Assembly: GCF_002797495.1 (NCBI RefSeq)
Contig: NZ_PGEZ01000002.1
Location: 868,001-932,000 of the forward strand
Direction of reading: 5' to 3'
Length of the DNA stretch: 64,000 nucleotides
DNA from: Mumia flava
GTDB lineage: Bacteria; Actinomycetota; Actinomycetes; Propionibacteriales; Nocardioidaceae
The notes below the pieces were generated by a model. It was not told the DNA's origin, made no database searches, and saw nothing but the letters and a program-made list of their open reading frames with translations. A program made the translations under genes and the position numbers. This document shows, one piece after another, positions 44,998 to 53,162 of the stretch (its first letter is position 1; each line of letters begins with the position of its first letter).

Positions 44998-45230
44998 GCG
45001 GTCCGAACGCCGGCACGTCCGACGCGCGTACGGCTTCCGCGGCCGGTCCCGGCTGGAGCGGGAGACCGAGATGCCTGCGTTCGCTACCCGCTCCCGGCTC
45101 GTACGCAGGCACGTGCGCGGATCGCGTACGCGGTCGAACCGTGATGCCTGCGCAGGCACCAACCCGCGGCTCGAACGCAGGCACCTCCGTTCCCGTAGCG
45201 CGCCCGCGGTCCGAACGCAGGCACGTGCAC
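44998..45230. repeat. Cluster of GAACGCAGGCAC repeats
   Basis: At least four near-copies of a (T/A)CGAACGC(A/C)GGCAC motif occur at about 45005, 45102, 45173 and 45212. Inverted versions include the perfect palindrome TGCCTGCGCAGGCA at 45143-45156. It fills the rest of the 431-bp gap (44863-45293) between mscS and the globin gene. No gene was recognised. Confidence 0.6.
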
Positions 45231-45293
45231 CGCCAGACGCGGGCCGACCCGTACGAAGTGCCGCGGGCCGACCCGTACGTCGCGCCGCCGCCG

Positions 45294-45692
45294 CTACTCG
45301 GGGTCGTGCGCGTTCAGCAGGAACTGCGCCGCGTGGGTGACGTAGGCCCAGAACTCGCGGTCGTGCTCCGGGTCCAGGGCGACGGTGTCCAGCGCGGCCC
45401 GGAAGTGGCGCAACCAGTGCTCGGCCGCGGTCGGCGTGACCAGGAACGGCGCGTGCCGCATCCGCAGGCGCGGGTGACCGCGGGTCTCGGAGTAGGTCGT
45501 CGGGCCGCCCCAGTACTGCGTCAGGAACAGCGTCAGGCGCTCGCGCGCACCGGCGAGGTCCTCCTCCGGGTACATCGGACGCAGCACCGGGTCGGTCGCG
45601 ACTCCCTCGTAGAAGGCGTCGACGATCGCGGCCATCGTCTCGCGTCCGCCGATCGCCTCGTAGAACGTCTGCTCGTCGCTGCGCTGAGTCAC
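45294..45692 (-). CDS. glbO: Group II truncated hemoglobin
   Basis: Protein of 132 residues, the usual length for GlbO. The features are FYEAIGGRE at the start, a B-helix Tyr in VDAFYEGVATDP, the proximal His in RMRHAPF, and the group II Trp in EHWLRHF. It binds O2 or other diatomic ligands and is cytosolic. The start is set at GTG 45692 because GACAAT lies seven bases before it; an ATG at 45701 overlaps that element. It follows the thioesterase gene by 23 bp but seems to have its own promoter. Confidence 0.92.
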   Translation of the reverse strand: MTQRSDEQTFYEAIGGRETMAAIVDAFYEGVATDPVLRPMYPEEDLAGARERLTLFLTQYWGGPTTYSETRGHPRLRMRHAPFLVTPTAAEHWLRHFRAALDTVALDPEHDREFWAYVTHAAQFLLNAHDPE

Positions 45693-45705
45693 GCCCCCCA
45701 TTGTC
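45693..45705 (-). promoter_or_regulatory. Leaderless -10 element of the truncated globin gene
   Basis: On the minus strand GACAAT (45705-45700), then seven bases and the GTG at 45692. Confidence 0.5.
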
Positions 45706-45715
45706 GCGGCCGCGA

Positions 45716-46516
45716 TCAAGGATGCGTCGGGGTGTCCGTCGGCGCGTCGTCGACGAGGTCGATCCGGTGCGGTTCGAGCAGGGCACGCTCGCGCTCGGTG
45801 TACGGGCGGGACCGCTGGGTCGCGCGGTCGAACCCGACCAGGACGACGCTGGTCCGGCCCAGCACGACCGGCGCTCCCTCGTGCTCGGACGACACGAGCT
45901 GGCTCACCAGCTCGAAGCTCGACCGTCCGATCCTGCCCACGCCCGACCTCACCTCGTACGGGGTGGCGCGGTAGCGCGGAGCGCCGTACATCCACAAGGT
46001 GCTCCGCGCGACCACGCGGTGGCCGGACTCCTTCCCGCTCAGCCCGAACAGCATCTGGACCCGCCCCTCCTGGAGGAGGTCGAGCATCGCGACCTCGTCT
46101 GCGGCGCCTTCCGCACCGAGGTCGGCGATCCGCAGGGCGACGGGCACCCTGAACCGCAGCCGCTCGTCCGCCACCACCGGGGACGGCGACGGACCGAGCT
46201 CGGTCCTGGCCCGGACGTACTCGGTCACCGCTCCGTCGTCGGCGCGGTCGAGGATCGACTGCTCGACCACCGTCTCGCCCGCCGCTCCCCCCGCCGTCAC
46301 CGTCGACTCGACTGTGACCGGCGTGCTGCGGAAGACCAGGGGTGCGCGGTACTCGAGCTCGAGGACCTTCACCGTGCCGGCTCCCGGGTCGAGGACGCCG
46401 TCGCGCTCCATCGCGTGCCGCGCCTCCCGCAGGTAGTCGGCGTACGTCACGTTGTTGACGTGCGCGAGGGCGTCCATGTCGCCCCAGCGCAACGGGCAGG
46501 CGTAGCGGTGGTCCAC
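45716..46516 (-). CDS. Double hotdog acyl-CoA thioesterase
   Basis: Protein of 266 residues. Two tandem 4HBT/hotdog domains: the first begins YACPLRWGDMDALAHVNNVT with the catalytic Asp-xx-x-x-His-Asn pattern, the second around ESGHRVVARSTLWMYGAP. Family members hydrolyse acyl-CoA to free acid and CoA. The GTG start at 46516 is seven bases after CACCAT on the minus strand. It lies upstream of the globin gene and divergent from the SDR/phosphotransferase pair. Confidence 0.87.
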   Translation of the reverse strand: MDHRYACPLRWGDMDALAHVNNVTYADYLREARHAMERDGVLDPGAGTVKVLELEYRAPLVFRSTPVTVESTVTAGGAAGETVVEQSILDRADDGAVTEYVRARTELGPSPSPVVADERLRFRVPVALRIADLGAEGAADEVAMLDLLQEGRVQMLFGLSGKESGHRVVARSTLWMYGAPRYRATPYEVRSGVGRIGRSSFELVSQLVSSEHEGAPVVLGRTSVVLVGFDRATQRSRPYTERERALLEPHRIDLVDDAPTDTPTHP

Positions 46517-46604
46517 GACAGCGATGGTGGCACGGTGGAGGTCGAGGTGGCAGGGTGACCCCCGTCCCCTGTGTGTCTCGCTTCACGCGCGATGGGGTAC
46601 GTTG

Positions 46605-46620
46605 CTAAGCAACCGCTTAG
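46605..46620. promoter_or_regulatory. TetR-type operator upstream of the SDR/phosphotransferase operon
   Basis: CTAAGC-AACC-GCTTAG, perfect 6-bp arms with a 4-bp spacer, 36 bp before the SDR start codon. The same arms occur at 51859-51874, in front of the acyl-CoA dehydrogenase and beside a tetR gene. Confidence 0.75.
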
Positions 46621-46655
46621 TGCGAGCACCAGACCCGTCCCACCGAGGAGTACCT

Positions 46656-47411
46656 GTGAGCCAGCAGCGCACCGCCATCGTGACCGGCGCCGCCCGCGGC
46701 ATCGGCGCCGCCGTCGCCAAGCGTCTCGCGGCCGACGGACACGCCGTCGCCGTCGTCGATCTCGACGAGTCGGCCTGCCAGGGCACCGTCGACGCGATCA
46801 CCGCCGAGGGTGGCAAGGCGATCGCCGTCGGAGCCGACGTCTCCGACGAGGCTGCCGTCGCCGCAGCCGTCGAGCGCGTCGCTGCCGAGCTCGGCGGACC
46901 GACGATCCTGATCAACAACGCCGGCATCACCCGCGACAACCTGCTGTTCAAGATGAGCGTCGCCGAGTGGGACTCGGTGATGGGCGTCCACCTGCGCGGC
47001 GCGTTCCTGATGGCCCGTGCGGCCCAGCAGCACATGGTCGAGGCGAAGTTCGGACGGATCGTCAACCTGTCCTCCACCTCGGCGCTGGGCAACCGCGGCC
47101 AGGTCAACTACTCAGCCGCCAAGGCCGGCATGCAGGGCTTCACGAAGACCCTCGCGATCGAGCTCGGCAAGTTCGGCGTCACCGCCAACGCGATCGCCCC
47201 GGGCTTCATCGAGACCGAGATGACCGCCGACACCGCCAAGCGGCTCGGCGTGGACTACGAGGACTTCAAGACGTTCTCCGCGCAGCAGATCCCGGTCGCC
47301 CGCGTCGGGCAGCCCGAGGACATCGCGGCGACCGCCTCGTTCCTGACCAGCGAGGAGTCCGGCTTCGTCTCGGGCCAGGTCATCTACGTTGCCGGCGGAC
47401 CGAAGGACTGA
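46656..47411 (+). CDS. Short-chain dehydrogenase/reductase (FabG-like)
   Basis: Protein of 251 residues. The cofactor motif is TGAARGIG, then DLDES (NAD(H)-type Asp after strand 2), NNAG, the active site Ser in NLSSTS and YSAAK, and the C-terminal GQVIYVAGGP. It is probably a 3-hydroxyacyl-CoA or 3-oxoacyl dehydrogenase, given the CoA-metabolism neighbours. The GTG start has GAGGAG eight bases upstream. It is followed 5 bp later by a phosphotransferase gene; a TetR-type palindrome precedes both. Confidence 0.9.
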   Translation: MSQQRTAIVTGAARGIGAAVAKRLAADGHAVAVVDLDESACQGTVDAITAEGGKAIAVGADVSDEAAVAAAVERVAAELGGPTILINNAGITRDNLLFKMSVAEWDSVMGVHLRGAFLMARAAQQHMVEAKFGRIVNLSSTSALGNRGQVNYSAAKAGMQGFTKTLAIELGKFGVTANAIAPGFIETEMTADTAKRLGVDYEDFKTFSAQQIPVARVGQPEDIAATASFLTSEESGFVSGQVIYVAGGPKD

Positions 47412-47416
47412 CGCGA

Positions 47417-48442
47417 ATGCCCGAGGAGCTTCCCGGGCTCGATCTCGACCGGCTGGGCGCCTACCTCGACGAGGTGGCGCCCGGCCTGGTCTCGGGCCCG
47501 CTGTCCGGTTCGGTGATCGCCGGTGGGCGGTCGAACCTCACCTACGACGTCACGGACGGCACGACCTCGCTGGTGGTACGGCGCCCGCCGCTCGGCCACG
47601 TGCTCGCGACCGCGCACGACATGGGCCGTGAGTTCACGGTGATCAACGCGCTGGCCCCGACCGCGGTCCCCGTGCCGAAGGCGTACGTCCACTGCACCGA
47701 CGCCGACGTGATCGGCGCCGAGTTCTACGTGATGAGCAAGGAGAAGGGTCTCGCGATCCGACGGGCCGACGAGCTCGCGCCGTTGGGTCCGGAGCGGACC
47801 GCGGACATCGCCGGACGGCTCGTCGACACCCTCGCCGACCTGCACGCGGTCGACCCTGCGTCCGTCGGGCTCGAGGAGTTCGGACGACCCGACGGCTACC
47901 TGGAGCGCCAGGTCCGACGCTGGACGAAGCAGGCCGAGGCCTCGAAGAGCCGCGAGCTCGCCGGGTACGAGGAGCTGCGTGACTACCTCGGCGCGAACGT
48001 GCCGGCATCCTCCGACGCCTCGATCGTGCACGGCGACTTCCGGCTCGACAACGCGCTCGTGGACGTCGAGGACGGCGACCGGATCACCGCGGTGCTCGAC
48101 TGGGAGATGGCGACGCTGGGCGACCCGCTGTCGGACGTCGCGCTGACGATCGTGTACCAGGAGATGGGTCGCAACGACAGCAACAACGTCGTCGCGACCG
48201 CCACCGCCGCGCCGGGCTACCCGAGCGTCGACGAGGTGCTCGCTCGCTACACCGCCCGCAGCGGGCGCGACGTGTCCTCGATCGGGTTCCACCTCGCGCT
48301 CGGCTATTTCAAGCTCGCGATCATCACCGAGGGGATCCACTACCGGTTCACCCAGGGCCAGACCGTGGGCGCCGGGTTCGACCGGATCGGCGAGTCCACC
48401 GAGCCGCTGATCGCCGCCGGCCTCGCAGCCGCGAAGTCCTGA
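47417..48442 (+). CDS. APH-family phosphotransferase of the ACAD10-N-terminal type
   Basis: Protein of 341 residues with a kinase-like fold: GGRSNLTYDV near residue 35, the Brenner motif IVHGDFRLDN and the metal-binding LDWEMATLGDPLSD. This form is common next to acyl-CoA dehydrogenase genes in actinobacteria and matches the kinase domain fused to acyl-CoA dehydrogenases in ACAD10/ACAD11. Those phosphorylate 4-hydroxyacyl-CoAs during catabolism of hydroxy fatty acids. That role fits here but is inferred from context. It is an operon partner of the upstream SDR. Confidence 0.88.
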   Translation: MPEELPGLDLDRLGAYLDEVAPGLVSGPLSGSVIAGGRSNLTYDVTDGTTSLVVRRPPLGHVLATAHDMGREFTVINALAPTAVPVPKAYVHCTDADVIGAEFYVMSKEKGLAIRRADELAPLGPERTADIAGRLVDTLADLHAVDPASVGLEEFGRPDGYLERQVRRWTKQAEASKSRELAGYEELRDYLGANVPASSDASIVHGDFRLDNALVDVEDGDRITAVLDWEMATLGDPLSDVALTIVYQEMGRNDSNNVVATATAAPGYPSVDEVLARYTARSGRDVSSIGFHLALGYFKLAIITEGIHYRFTQGQTVGAGFDRIGESTEPLIAAGLAAAKS

Positions 48443-48448
48443 GGACCC

Positions 48449-48597
48449 TGGCAGTCTCCGTAGCCGAGGTCCTGACGGCCTGGCAGTCTCCGTAGCCGAG
48501 GTCCTGACGGCCTGGCGGTCTCCGTAGCCAGCCACGAAGACCCGCACCTGGCGAGGGAAGTTTCCCCAGCCAGGTGCGGGTCTGCGTAGCCAGCCGT
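48449..48597. repeat. Family C cluster downstream of the phosphotransferase gene
   Basis: Three direct copies of (T/G)GGC(A/G)GTCTCCGTAGCC separated by GAGGTCCTGACGGCC, then a hairpin (CACCTGGCGAGGGAAG with TTTCCCCAGCCAGGTG) and a final CGTAGCCAGCC. It fills the gap between convergent gene ends (48443-48626). Confidence 0.75.
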
Positions 48598-48626
48598 TGC
48601 CGTGCTGCCAGCCGGCGAGGACCGGG

Positions 48627-49391
48627 TCAGACTCCGCCGGTCAGCGTCAGTCCGCCGTCGATCACCAGGTTGCGTCCGGTCAGCCAGGCGGCGTCGTCGG
48701 ACAGCAGGAACGCCACCGCCGAGCCGATGTCGTCCGGCACACCGAGCCGCTTCAGCGGGTACGCAGCCGACACCTCGTCCTCCTTGCCCTCGTACAGGGC
48801 CGTGGCGAACTTGGTCTTCACGACCGCGGGCGCGACCGAGTTCACCCGGATGTTCGGGCCGAGCTCGACCGCGAGCTCCTCGGTGACGTGGATCAGCATC
48901 GCCTTGCTGGCGCCGTAGAAGCCGATCCCCGGCGCGGGCTTGATCCCGGCCACGGAGGCGACGTTGACCACGGAGCCGCCCTTCGCCTCCATCCACGCGC
49001 CGTAGACCTTCTGCGTCCACGCCAGCGCGCTGAGCACGTTGACCTGGAAGATCTTGGCCGCCGCGGCGAGGTCGATGTCGATCATGCGCCCGTAGACCGG
49101 GTTGATCCCGGTGTTGTTGACCAGGTGGTCGACGGACCCGAAGGCCTCGATCGTCTTCGCGATCACCTCGTCCTGGTGGCTCTCGTCGTCGGCCTTCCCG
49201 GCCACGCCGATCGCGACCTCGGGCCCGCCGAGGTGGACCACGGCCTCCTGGAGCGCCTCGTCGTTGCGCGCCGTGATGCAGACCCGGGCGCCCTCCTCGA
49301 CGAGCCGCTCGGCGATGCCGAGGCCGATCCCGCGGCTCGCGCCGGTGACGATCGCCGTACGGCCGTCGAACCGCCTCGTGCCGGCGCTCAC
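48627..49391 (-). CDS. Short-chain dehydrogenase/reductase
   Basis: Protein of 254 residues. Motifs are TGASRGIGLGIA, VNNTGINP (NNxG), the catalytic Ser in NVASVAG and YGASKA, and a C-terminal GRNLVIDGGLT. It is probably a 3-hydroxyacyl-CoA dehydrogenase-like step given the thiolase and acyl-CoA dehydrogenase genes upstream. The GTG start overlaps the thiolase TGA (GTGA). It is the last gene of the three-gene operon. Confidence 0.9.
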   Translation of the reverse strand: MSAGTRRFDGRTAIVTGASRGIGLGIAERLVEEGARVCITARNDEALQEAVVHLGGPEVAIGVAGKADDESHQDEVIAKTIEAFGSVDHLVNNTGINPVYGRMIDIDLAAAAKIFQVNVLSALAWTQKVYGAWMEAKGGSVVNVASVAGIKPAPGIGFYGASKAMLIHVTEELAVELGPNIRVNSVAPAVVKTKFATALYEGKEDEVSAAYPLKRLGVPDDIGSAVAFLLSDDAAWLTGRNLVIDGGLTLTGGV

Positions 49392-50611
49392 GAGAGCCGC
49401 TCCAGCACCATCGCCATGCCCATGCCGCCGCCGACGCACATCGACTCGACGCCGAACTGCTTGTCGTGCCACTGCAGACCGTTGATCAGCGTCGAGGTGA
49501 TCCGGGCACCCGTCATGCCGAACGGGTGGCCGAGCGCGATCGAGCCGCCGTTGACGTTCAGCTTGTCCTCGTCGATGCCGAGCTGCTGGGCGGAGCCGAG
49601 CGACTGGACCGCGAACGCCTCGTTGATCTCGAACAGATCGATGTCACCCAGGCTCATGCCGGCGTTCTTCAGCGCCTGCGGGATCGCCTGGACCGGGCCG
49701 AGACCCATGATCTCCGGCGACAGGCCGGTCACGCCGGTGGACACGATCCGCGCGAGCGGCGTCAGGCCGAGCTCCTTCGCCTTCGTGTCGCTCATGATCA
49801 CGAGCGCTGCGGCGCCGTCGTTGAGCGGGCACGCGTTGCCGGCGGTCACGGTGCCGTCGGGACGGAAGACCGGCTTGAGCTGCGAGACCTTCTCGTACGT
49901 GGTGCCGGGCCGCGGGCCGTCGTCGGCCGTGACCTGGGTGCCGTCGGGCAGGGTCACCGGGACGATCTCGCGGTCCCAGAAGCCCTCCTCGATCCGCTGC
50001 ACGGCGAGGTTCTGGCTGCGCACGGCGAAGCGGTCCTGCTCCTCGCGGCTCATGCCGATGACCTGCTGGACGTTCTCCGCGGTCTGGCCCATCGCGATGT
50101 AGACGTCGGGGAGCTGGTCGTCCTCGCGCGGGTCGGTCCAGGTCTGGCCTCCCTGCGCGAGCTTGTCCGTACGGGTCACCGCGTCGTCGAACACCGGGTT
50201 CGTGATCTCCTGGCCGGGGATCGCGTCGCTGTTGCCCTTCGCGAAGCGGCTGACGGTCTCGACTCCGGCCGAGATGTACGCGTCGCCCTCGCCGGCCTTG
50301 ATGGCGTGGAACGCCATCCGGGTCGTCTGGAGGCTCGAGGAGCAGTAGCGCGTGACCGTGGTCCCGGGGAGGAAGTCGTACCCGAGGAGCACGGAGACCA
50401 CGCGACCCATGTTCATCCCCTGCTCGCCGCCGGGCAGGCCGCAGCCGAGGATCAGGTCGTTGATGTCACGCGGATCCAGCTCCGGGACCTTGTCGAGCGC
50501 GGCGCGGACCATCTGCACGGTCAGGTCGTCGGGACGCATGTCCTTCAGCGAGCCCTTGAACGCACGCCCGATCGGCGACCGTGCGGTGGAGACGATGACG
50601 GCTTCAGTCAT
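49388..50611 (-). CDS. Acetyl-CoA C-acyltransferase (thiolase)
   Basis: Protein of 407 residues. The nucleophile Cys is in TRYCSSSLQT, the His in GGSIALGHPFGMTGAR and the second Cys in CVGGGMGMA. It cleaves 3-ketoacyl-CoA with CoA in beta-oxidation, or condenses in reverse; the degradative role is favoured by the neighbours. It lies 58 bp after the acyl-CoA dehydrogenase gene and overlaps the SDR gene. Confidence 0.95.
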   Translation of the reverse strand: MTEAVIVSTARSPIGRAFKGSLKDMRPDDLTVQMVRAALDKVPELDPRDINDLILGCGLPGGEQGMNMGRVVSVLLGYDFLPGTTVTRYCSSSLQTTRMAFHAIKAGEGDAYISAGVETVSRFAKGNSDAIPGQEITNPVFDDAVTRTDKLAQGGQTWTDPREDDQLPDVYIAMGQTAENVQQVIGMSREEQDRFAVRSQNLAVQRIEEGFWDREIVPVTLPDGTQVTADDGPRPGTTYEKVSQLKPVFRPDGTVTAGNACPLNDGAAALVIMSDTKAKELGLTPLARIVSTGVTGLSPEIMGLGPVQAIPQALKNAGMSLGDIDLFEINEAFAVQSLGSAQQLGIDEDKLNVNGGSIALGHPFGMTGARITSTLINGLQWHDKQFGVESMCVGGGMGMAMVLERLS

Positions 50612-50669
50612 GTCAGAGTCCTTCTCGTCGTTGATTCGGTTCCCCGAGAGGGTGGGTCCGACCGACCGG

Positions 50670-51815
50670 TCAGAGCCCGAGGTCGCGGCCGATGAGCTCC
50701 TTCATGATCTCGTTCGACCCCGCCCAGATCTTGGTGACGCGGGCGTCGCGCCAGGCGCGCGCCACGCGGTACTCGTTCATGAACCCGTACCCCCCGTGCA
50801 GCTGCACGCAGTGGTCGAGCACCTCGTTCTGCACCTGCGAGGACAGCCACTTGACCTTCGCCGCGTCGATCGCGGTGAGCTCGCGCTTCGTGTGCGCGAG
50901 GACGGCAGCGTCCACGTAGGCCTCGACCGACTCGATCCGCGTGACGAGCTCGGCGAGCAGGAACTTGTTGTGCTGGAACGCGCCGATGGGCTGGCCGAAG
51001 GCGTTGCGCTCCTTCGCGTAGTCGATCGTCTCCAGCAGGATCTGCTTGGCGTGCGCGACGTTCGAGACCGCGCAGGACAGACGCTCCTGCGGGAGCCGCT
51101 CCATCATGGCGATGAACCCGCGGTCGACCTCACCGATGACCTGCTCGTCGCCGACCCGGACGTCGGCGAAGAACAGCTCGGCGGTGTCCGACTCGGTCTG
51201 GCCGACCTTGTCGAGCTTGCGGCCCCGGGTGAACCCGTCCATCCCGGTCTCGACCGCGAACAGCGTGATGCCCTTCGCGCCCTTCTCCGGGCTGGTGCGG
51301 GCCGCGACGACGACCAGGTCGGCGGACCACCCGTTGGTGATGAAGGTCTTGGAGCCGTTGATCACCCAGGAGTCACCGTCCCGTACGGCGGTGGTCTTGA
51401 GCGCGGCGAGATCGGACCCGCCCGACGGCTCGGTCATCGCGATCGCGGTCAGCAGCTCGCCGGTGCAGAACCGCGGCAGCCAGCGCTCCTTCTGCTCGTC
51501 GGTCGTCAGCTCGACGAGGTAGGGCGCGACGATGTCGGAGTGGATGCCGGTGCACGACGGCAGCGCGGCGTTCACCTTCGACAGCTCCTCGGCGAGGACC
51601 GCGTTGAACCGGAAGTCCTCGGCTCCGGCGCCACCGAGCTGCTCGGGGATCTCGAGGCCCAACAGGCCCTGCTTGCCCGCCTCGAGCCAGTAGTCTCGCG
51701 GGAGGCCCTTGTCGTCGACGTACTGGTCGACGTTCGGAAGGACGTTGCGCTCGACGAACTCGGCGACCGACGCACGGAACGCCTCGTGGTCGGAGTCGTA
51801 GATGGCTCGCTTCAT
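50670..51815 (-). CDS. Acyl-CoA dehydrogenase
   Basis: Protein of 381 residues with the three-domain ACAD fold: FAD/substrate strand segment ELLTAIAMTEPSGGSDLAAL, WVINGSKTFITNG, and the C-terminal LHGGYGFMNEYRVARAWRDA. Where medium-chain enzymes carry the catalytic Glu (YEGT), this one reads WAGSNEIMKELIGRDL, the pattern of long-chain enzymes, whose base is the Glu in a preceding helix; LLETIDYAKERNAFG supplies one. A broad or long-chain substrate is likely. It would donate electrons to EtfBA. The promoter overlaps a TetR-type palindrome. Confidence 0.93.
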   Translation of the reverse strand: MKRAIYDSDHEAFRASVAEFVERNVLPNVDQYVDDKGLPRDYWLEAGKQGLLGLEIPEQLGGAGAEDFRFNAVLAEELSKVNAALPSCTGIHSDIVAPYLVELTTDEQKERWLPRFCTGELLTAIAMTEPSGGSDLAALKTTAVRDGDSWVINGSKTFITNGWSADLVVVAARTSPEKGAKGITLFAVETGMDGFTRGRKLDKVGQTESDTAELFFADVRVGDEQVIGEVDRGFIAMMERLPQERLSCAVSNVAHAKQILLETIDYAKERNAFGQPIGAFQHNKFLLAELVTRIESVEAYVDAAVLAHTKRELTAIDAAKVKWLSSQVQNEVLDHCVQLHGGYGFMNEYRVARAWRDARVTKIWAGSNEIMKELIGRDLGL

Positions 51816-51852
51816 GGGAGTGCCTCCGTGCGGTGTGGTCTCGATCCCCTAG

Positions 51853-51874
51853 AGTGTACTAAGCGCGCGCTTAG
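51853..51874 (-). promoter_or_regulatory. TetR-type operator and -10 of the acyl-CoA dehydrogenase operon
   Basis: CTAAGCGCGCGCTTAG (51859-51874), a perfect 16-bp palindrome, directly precedes TACACT (minus strand 51858-51853). It fills the -35/-10 spacer. It lies between the acyl-CoA dehydrogenase operon and the divergent tetR gene and matches the site at 46605-46620. Confidence 0.8.
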
Positions 51875-51938
51875 CCGTGACGGGGGTCCCACAGGGACGG
51901 CCGTGCGTGCACCAGCATCGTCACCCCAGGAGCCGGCC

Positions 51939-52520
51939 ATGTCAGAACCCACCAGTCGTCAGCGGCTGATCGAGGCTGCGATCGAGGCGTTCGCCGAGCG
52001 CGGGTTCCATGCGACGACGACGCGGGACATCTCGACCCGCGCGGGGATGAGCCCGGCCGCCCTGTACGTCCACCACGCGTCGAAGGAGCAGCTGCTCTAC
52101 GAGGTGAGCTCGTTCGGCCACGCTGACACGCTCGCCATGGTTCGCGAGGTGTACGCCTCGTCGGAGGACCCCGTCGAGCGCCTGCGGCTGATGCAGTATG
52201 AGTTCACCCGCTGGCACGCGGTCCACCAGCAGAAGGCGCGGGTGGTGCAGTACGAGATCGCCGCGCTCACCCCGGAGCACCGCCGCGAGGTCGCCGGCTA
52301 CCGGCGCGACATCGAGCAGGTCTACCGTGACGCGATCGGCGCCGGCGTCGACAAGGGCGTCTTCGACGTCGAGGACGTACGCGGGACTGCGCTCGCGCTG
52401 ATCTCCATGGCGATCGACCTGGTCCGGTGGTACCAAGCAGAAGGTCCGCGAACCCCGGAGGGGATCGCGGACCTCTACGCGCAGCTCGCGCTGCGGGCGG
52501 TCGGCGTCAGCGACGCCTGA
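51939..52520 (+). CDS. TetR-family transcriptional regulator
   Basis: Protein of 193 residues. The N-terminal helix-turn-helix is RQRLIEAAIEAFAERGFHAT, then TTRDISTRAGMSPAALYVHH. The C-terminal part (about residues 70-190) has the helical ligand-binding fold seen in KstR2/FadR-like regulators. It is divergent from the acyl-CoA dehydrogenase operon and most likely represses it through CTAAGC-N4-GCTTAG, also present upstream of the SDR/phosphotransferase operon. An acyl-CoA ligand is probable but not shown. AGGAG precedes the ATG. Confidence 0.9.
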   Translation: MSEPTSRQRLIEAAIEAFAERGFHATTTRDISTRAGMSPAALYVHHASKEQLLYEVSSFGHADTLAMVREVYASSEDPVERLRLMQYEFTRWHAVHQQKARVVQYEIAALTPEHRREVAGYRRDIEQVYRDAIGAGVDKGVFDVEDVRGTALALISMAIDLVRWYQAEGPRTPEGIADLYAQLALRAVGVSDA

Positions 52521-52529
52521 CCCTGCTGG

Positions 52530-53066
52530 TCACTGGGCGAGGACGGCCTCGCCGGTGATCAGGATGCTGATCTTGTCGCCGATCATGACCTTGTCGCCCT
52601 CGAGCGGGATGTTGAAGTCGATCCCGAAGTCCTTGCGGCTGATCGACGTGGTGGCCTCGACGCCGACGCGCGTGCCGCCCCACGGATCCTTGCCCTCACC
52701 GAGGAACTCGACCGCGAGCTCGACCGGCTTCGTGACGTCCTTGATCGTCAGGTCGCCGACGAGCACGAACGCGGTGTCGGACTTCTGCAGCACGCTCGTC
52801 GAGGTGAACGTCATCGACGGGTGCGACTCGACCGAGAAGAAGTCGCTCGACCGCAGGTGCGCATCGCGATCGGCCGTGCCGGTGTTGACCGACGAGAGGT
52901 CGATCGTGGCGGTCGCAGTCGACGTGGTGATGTCGGGCTGGGTGACGATCTGGGCCTCGAACTTCTCGAACGTGCCCCGGACCTTGCTCATGATGTGACG
53001 GACGGTGAACCCGATCTCGGTGTGCGTGGGATCGAAGTTCCAGGTGCCTACGGTGATGTCAGCCAT
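52530..53066 (-). CDS. YceI-family protein
   Basis: Protein of 178 residues with the YceI lipocalin-like fold: WNFDPTHTEIGFTVRHIMSKV at the start, then DRDAHLRSSDFF and the conserved LTIKDVTKPVELAVEF. YceI proteins bind polyisoprenoid or other lipids. There is no signal peptide, so it appears cytosolic. AGGAGG precedes the ATG. It is divergent from a marR gene, with overlapping promoters. Confidence 0.92.
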   Translation of the reverse strand: MADITVGTWNFDPTHTEIGFTVRHIMSKVRGTFEKFEAQIVTQPDITTSTATATIDLSSVNTGTADRDAHLRSSDFFSVESHPSMTFTSTSVLQKSDTAFVLVGDLTIKDVTKPVELAVEFLGEGKDPWGGTRVGVEATTSISRKDFGIDFNIPLEGDKVMIGDKISILITGEAVLAQ

Positions 53067-53109
53067 CGCGACGCCTCCTAACTGATTGCAGTTTCAACCA
53101 ACCCGTCTC

Positions 53110-53162
53110 ACTGTAGCAGATGTTGTTGAGGTGTCAACTAAACCGGGAGTACACTGGGTCAC
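53110..53162. promoter_or_regulatory. Overlapping divergent promoters of yceI and marR with a palindromic operator
   Basis: For marR (+), -35 TTGAGG (53126-53131), 18 bp, -10 TACACT (53150-53155), seven bases, ATG. For yceI (-), -35 TTGACA (53137-53132), 16 bp, -10 TACAGT (53115-53110). Both -35 boxes lie in the inverted repeat GTTGA-GGTG-TCAAC (53125-53138), the likely MarR operator. Confidence 0.8.

Noticed and set aside
45692-45701. ATG 45701 as the globin start
   Set aside because: It overlaps the predicted -10 (GACAAT), and the GTG at 45692 gives the normal family length.
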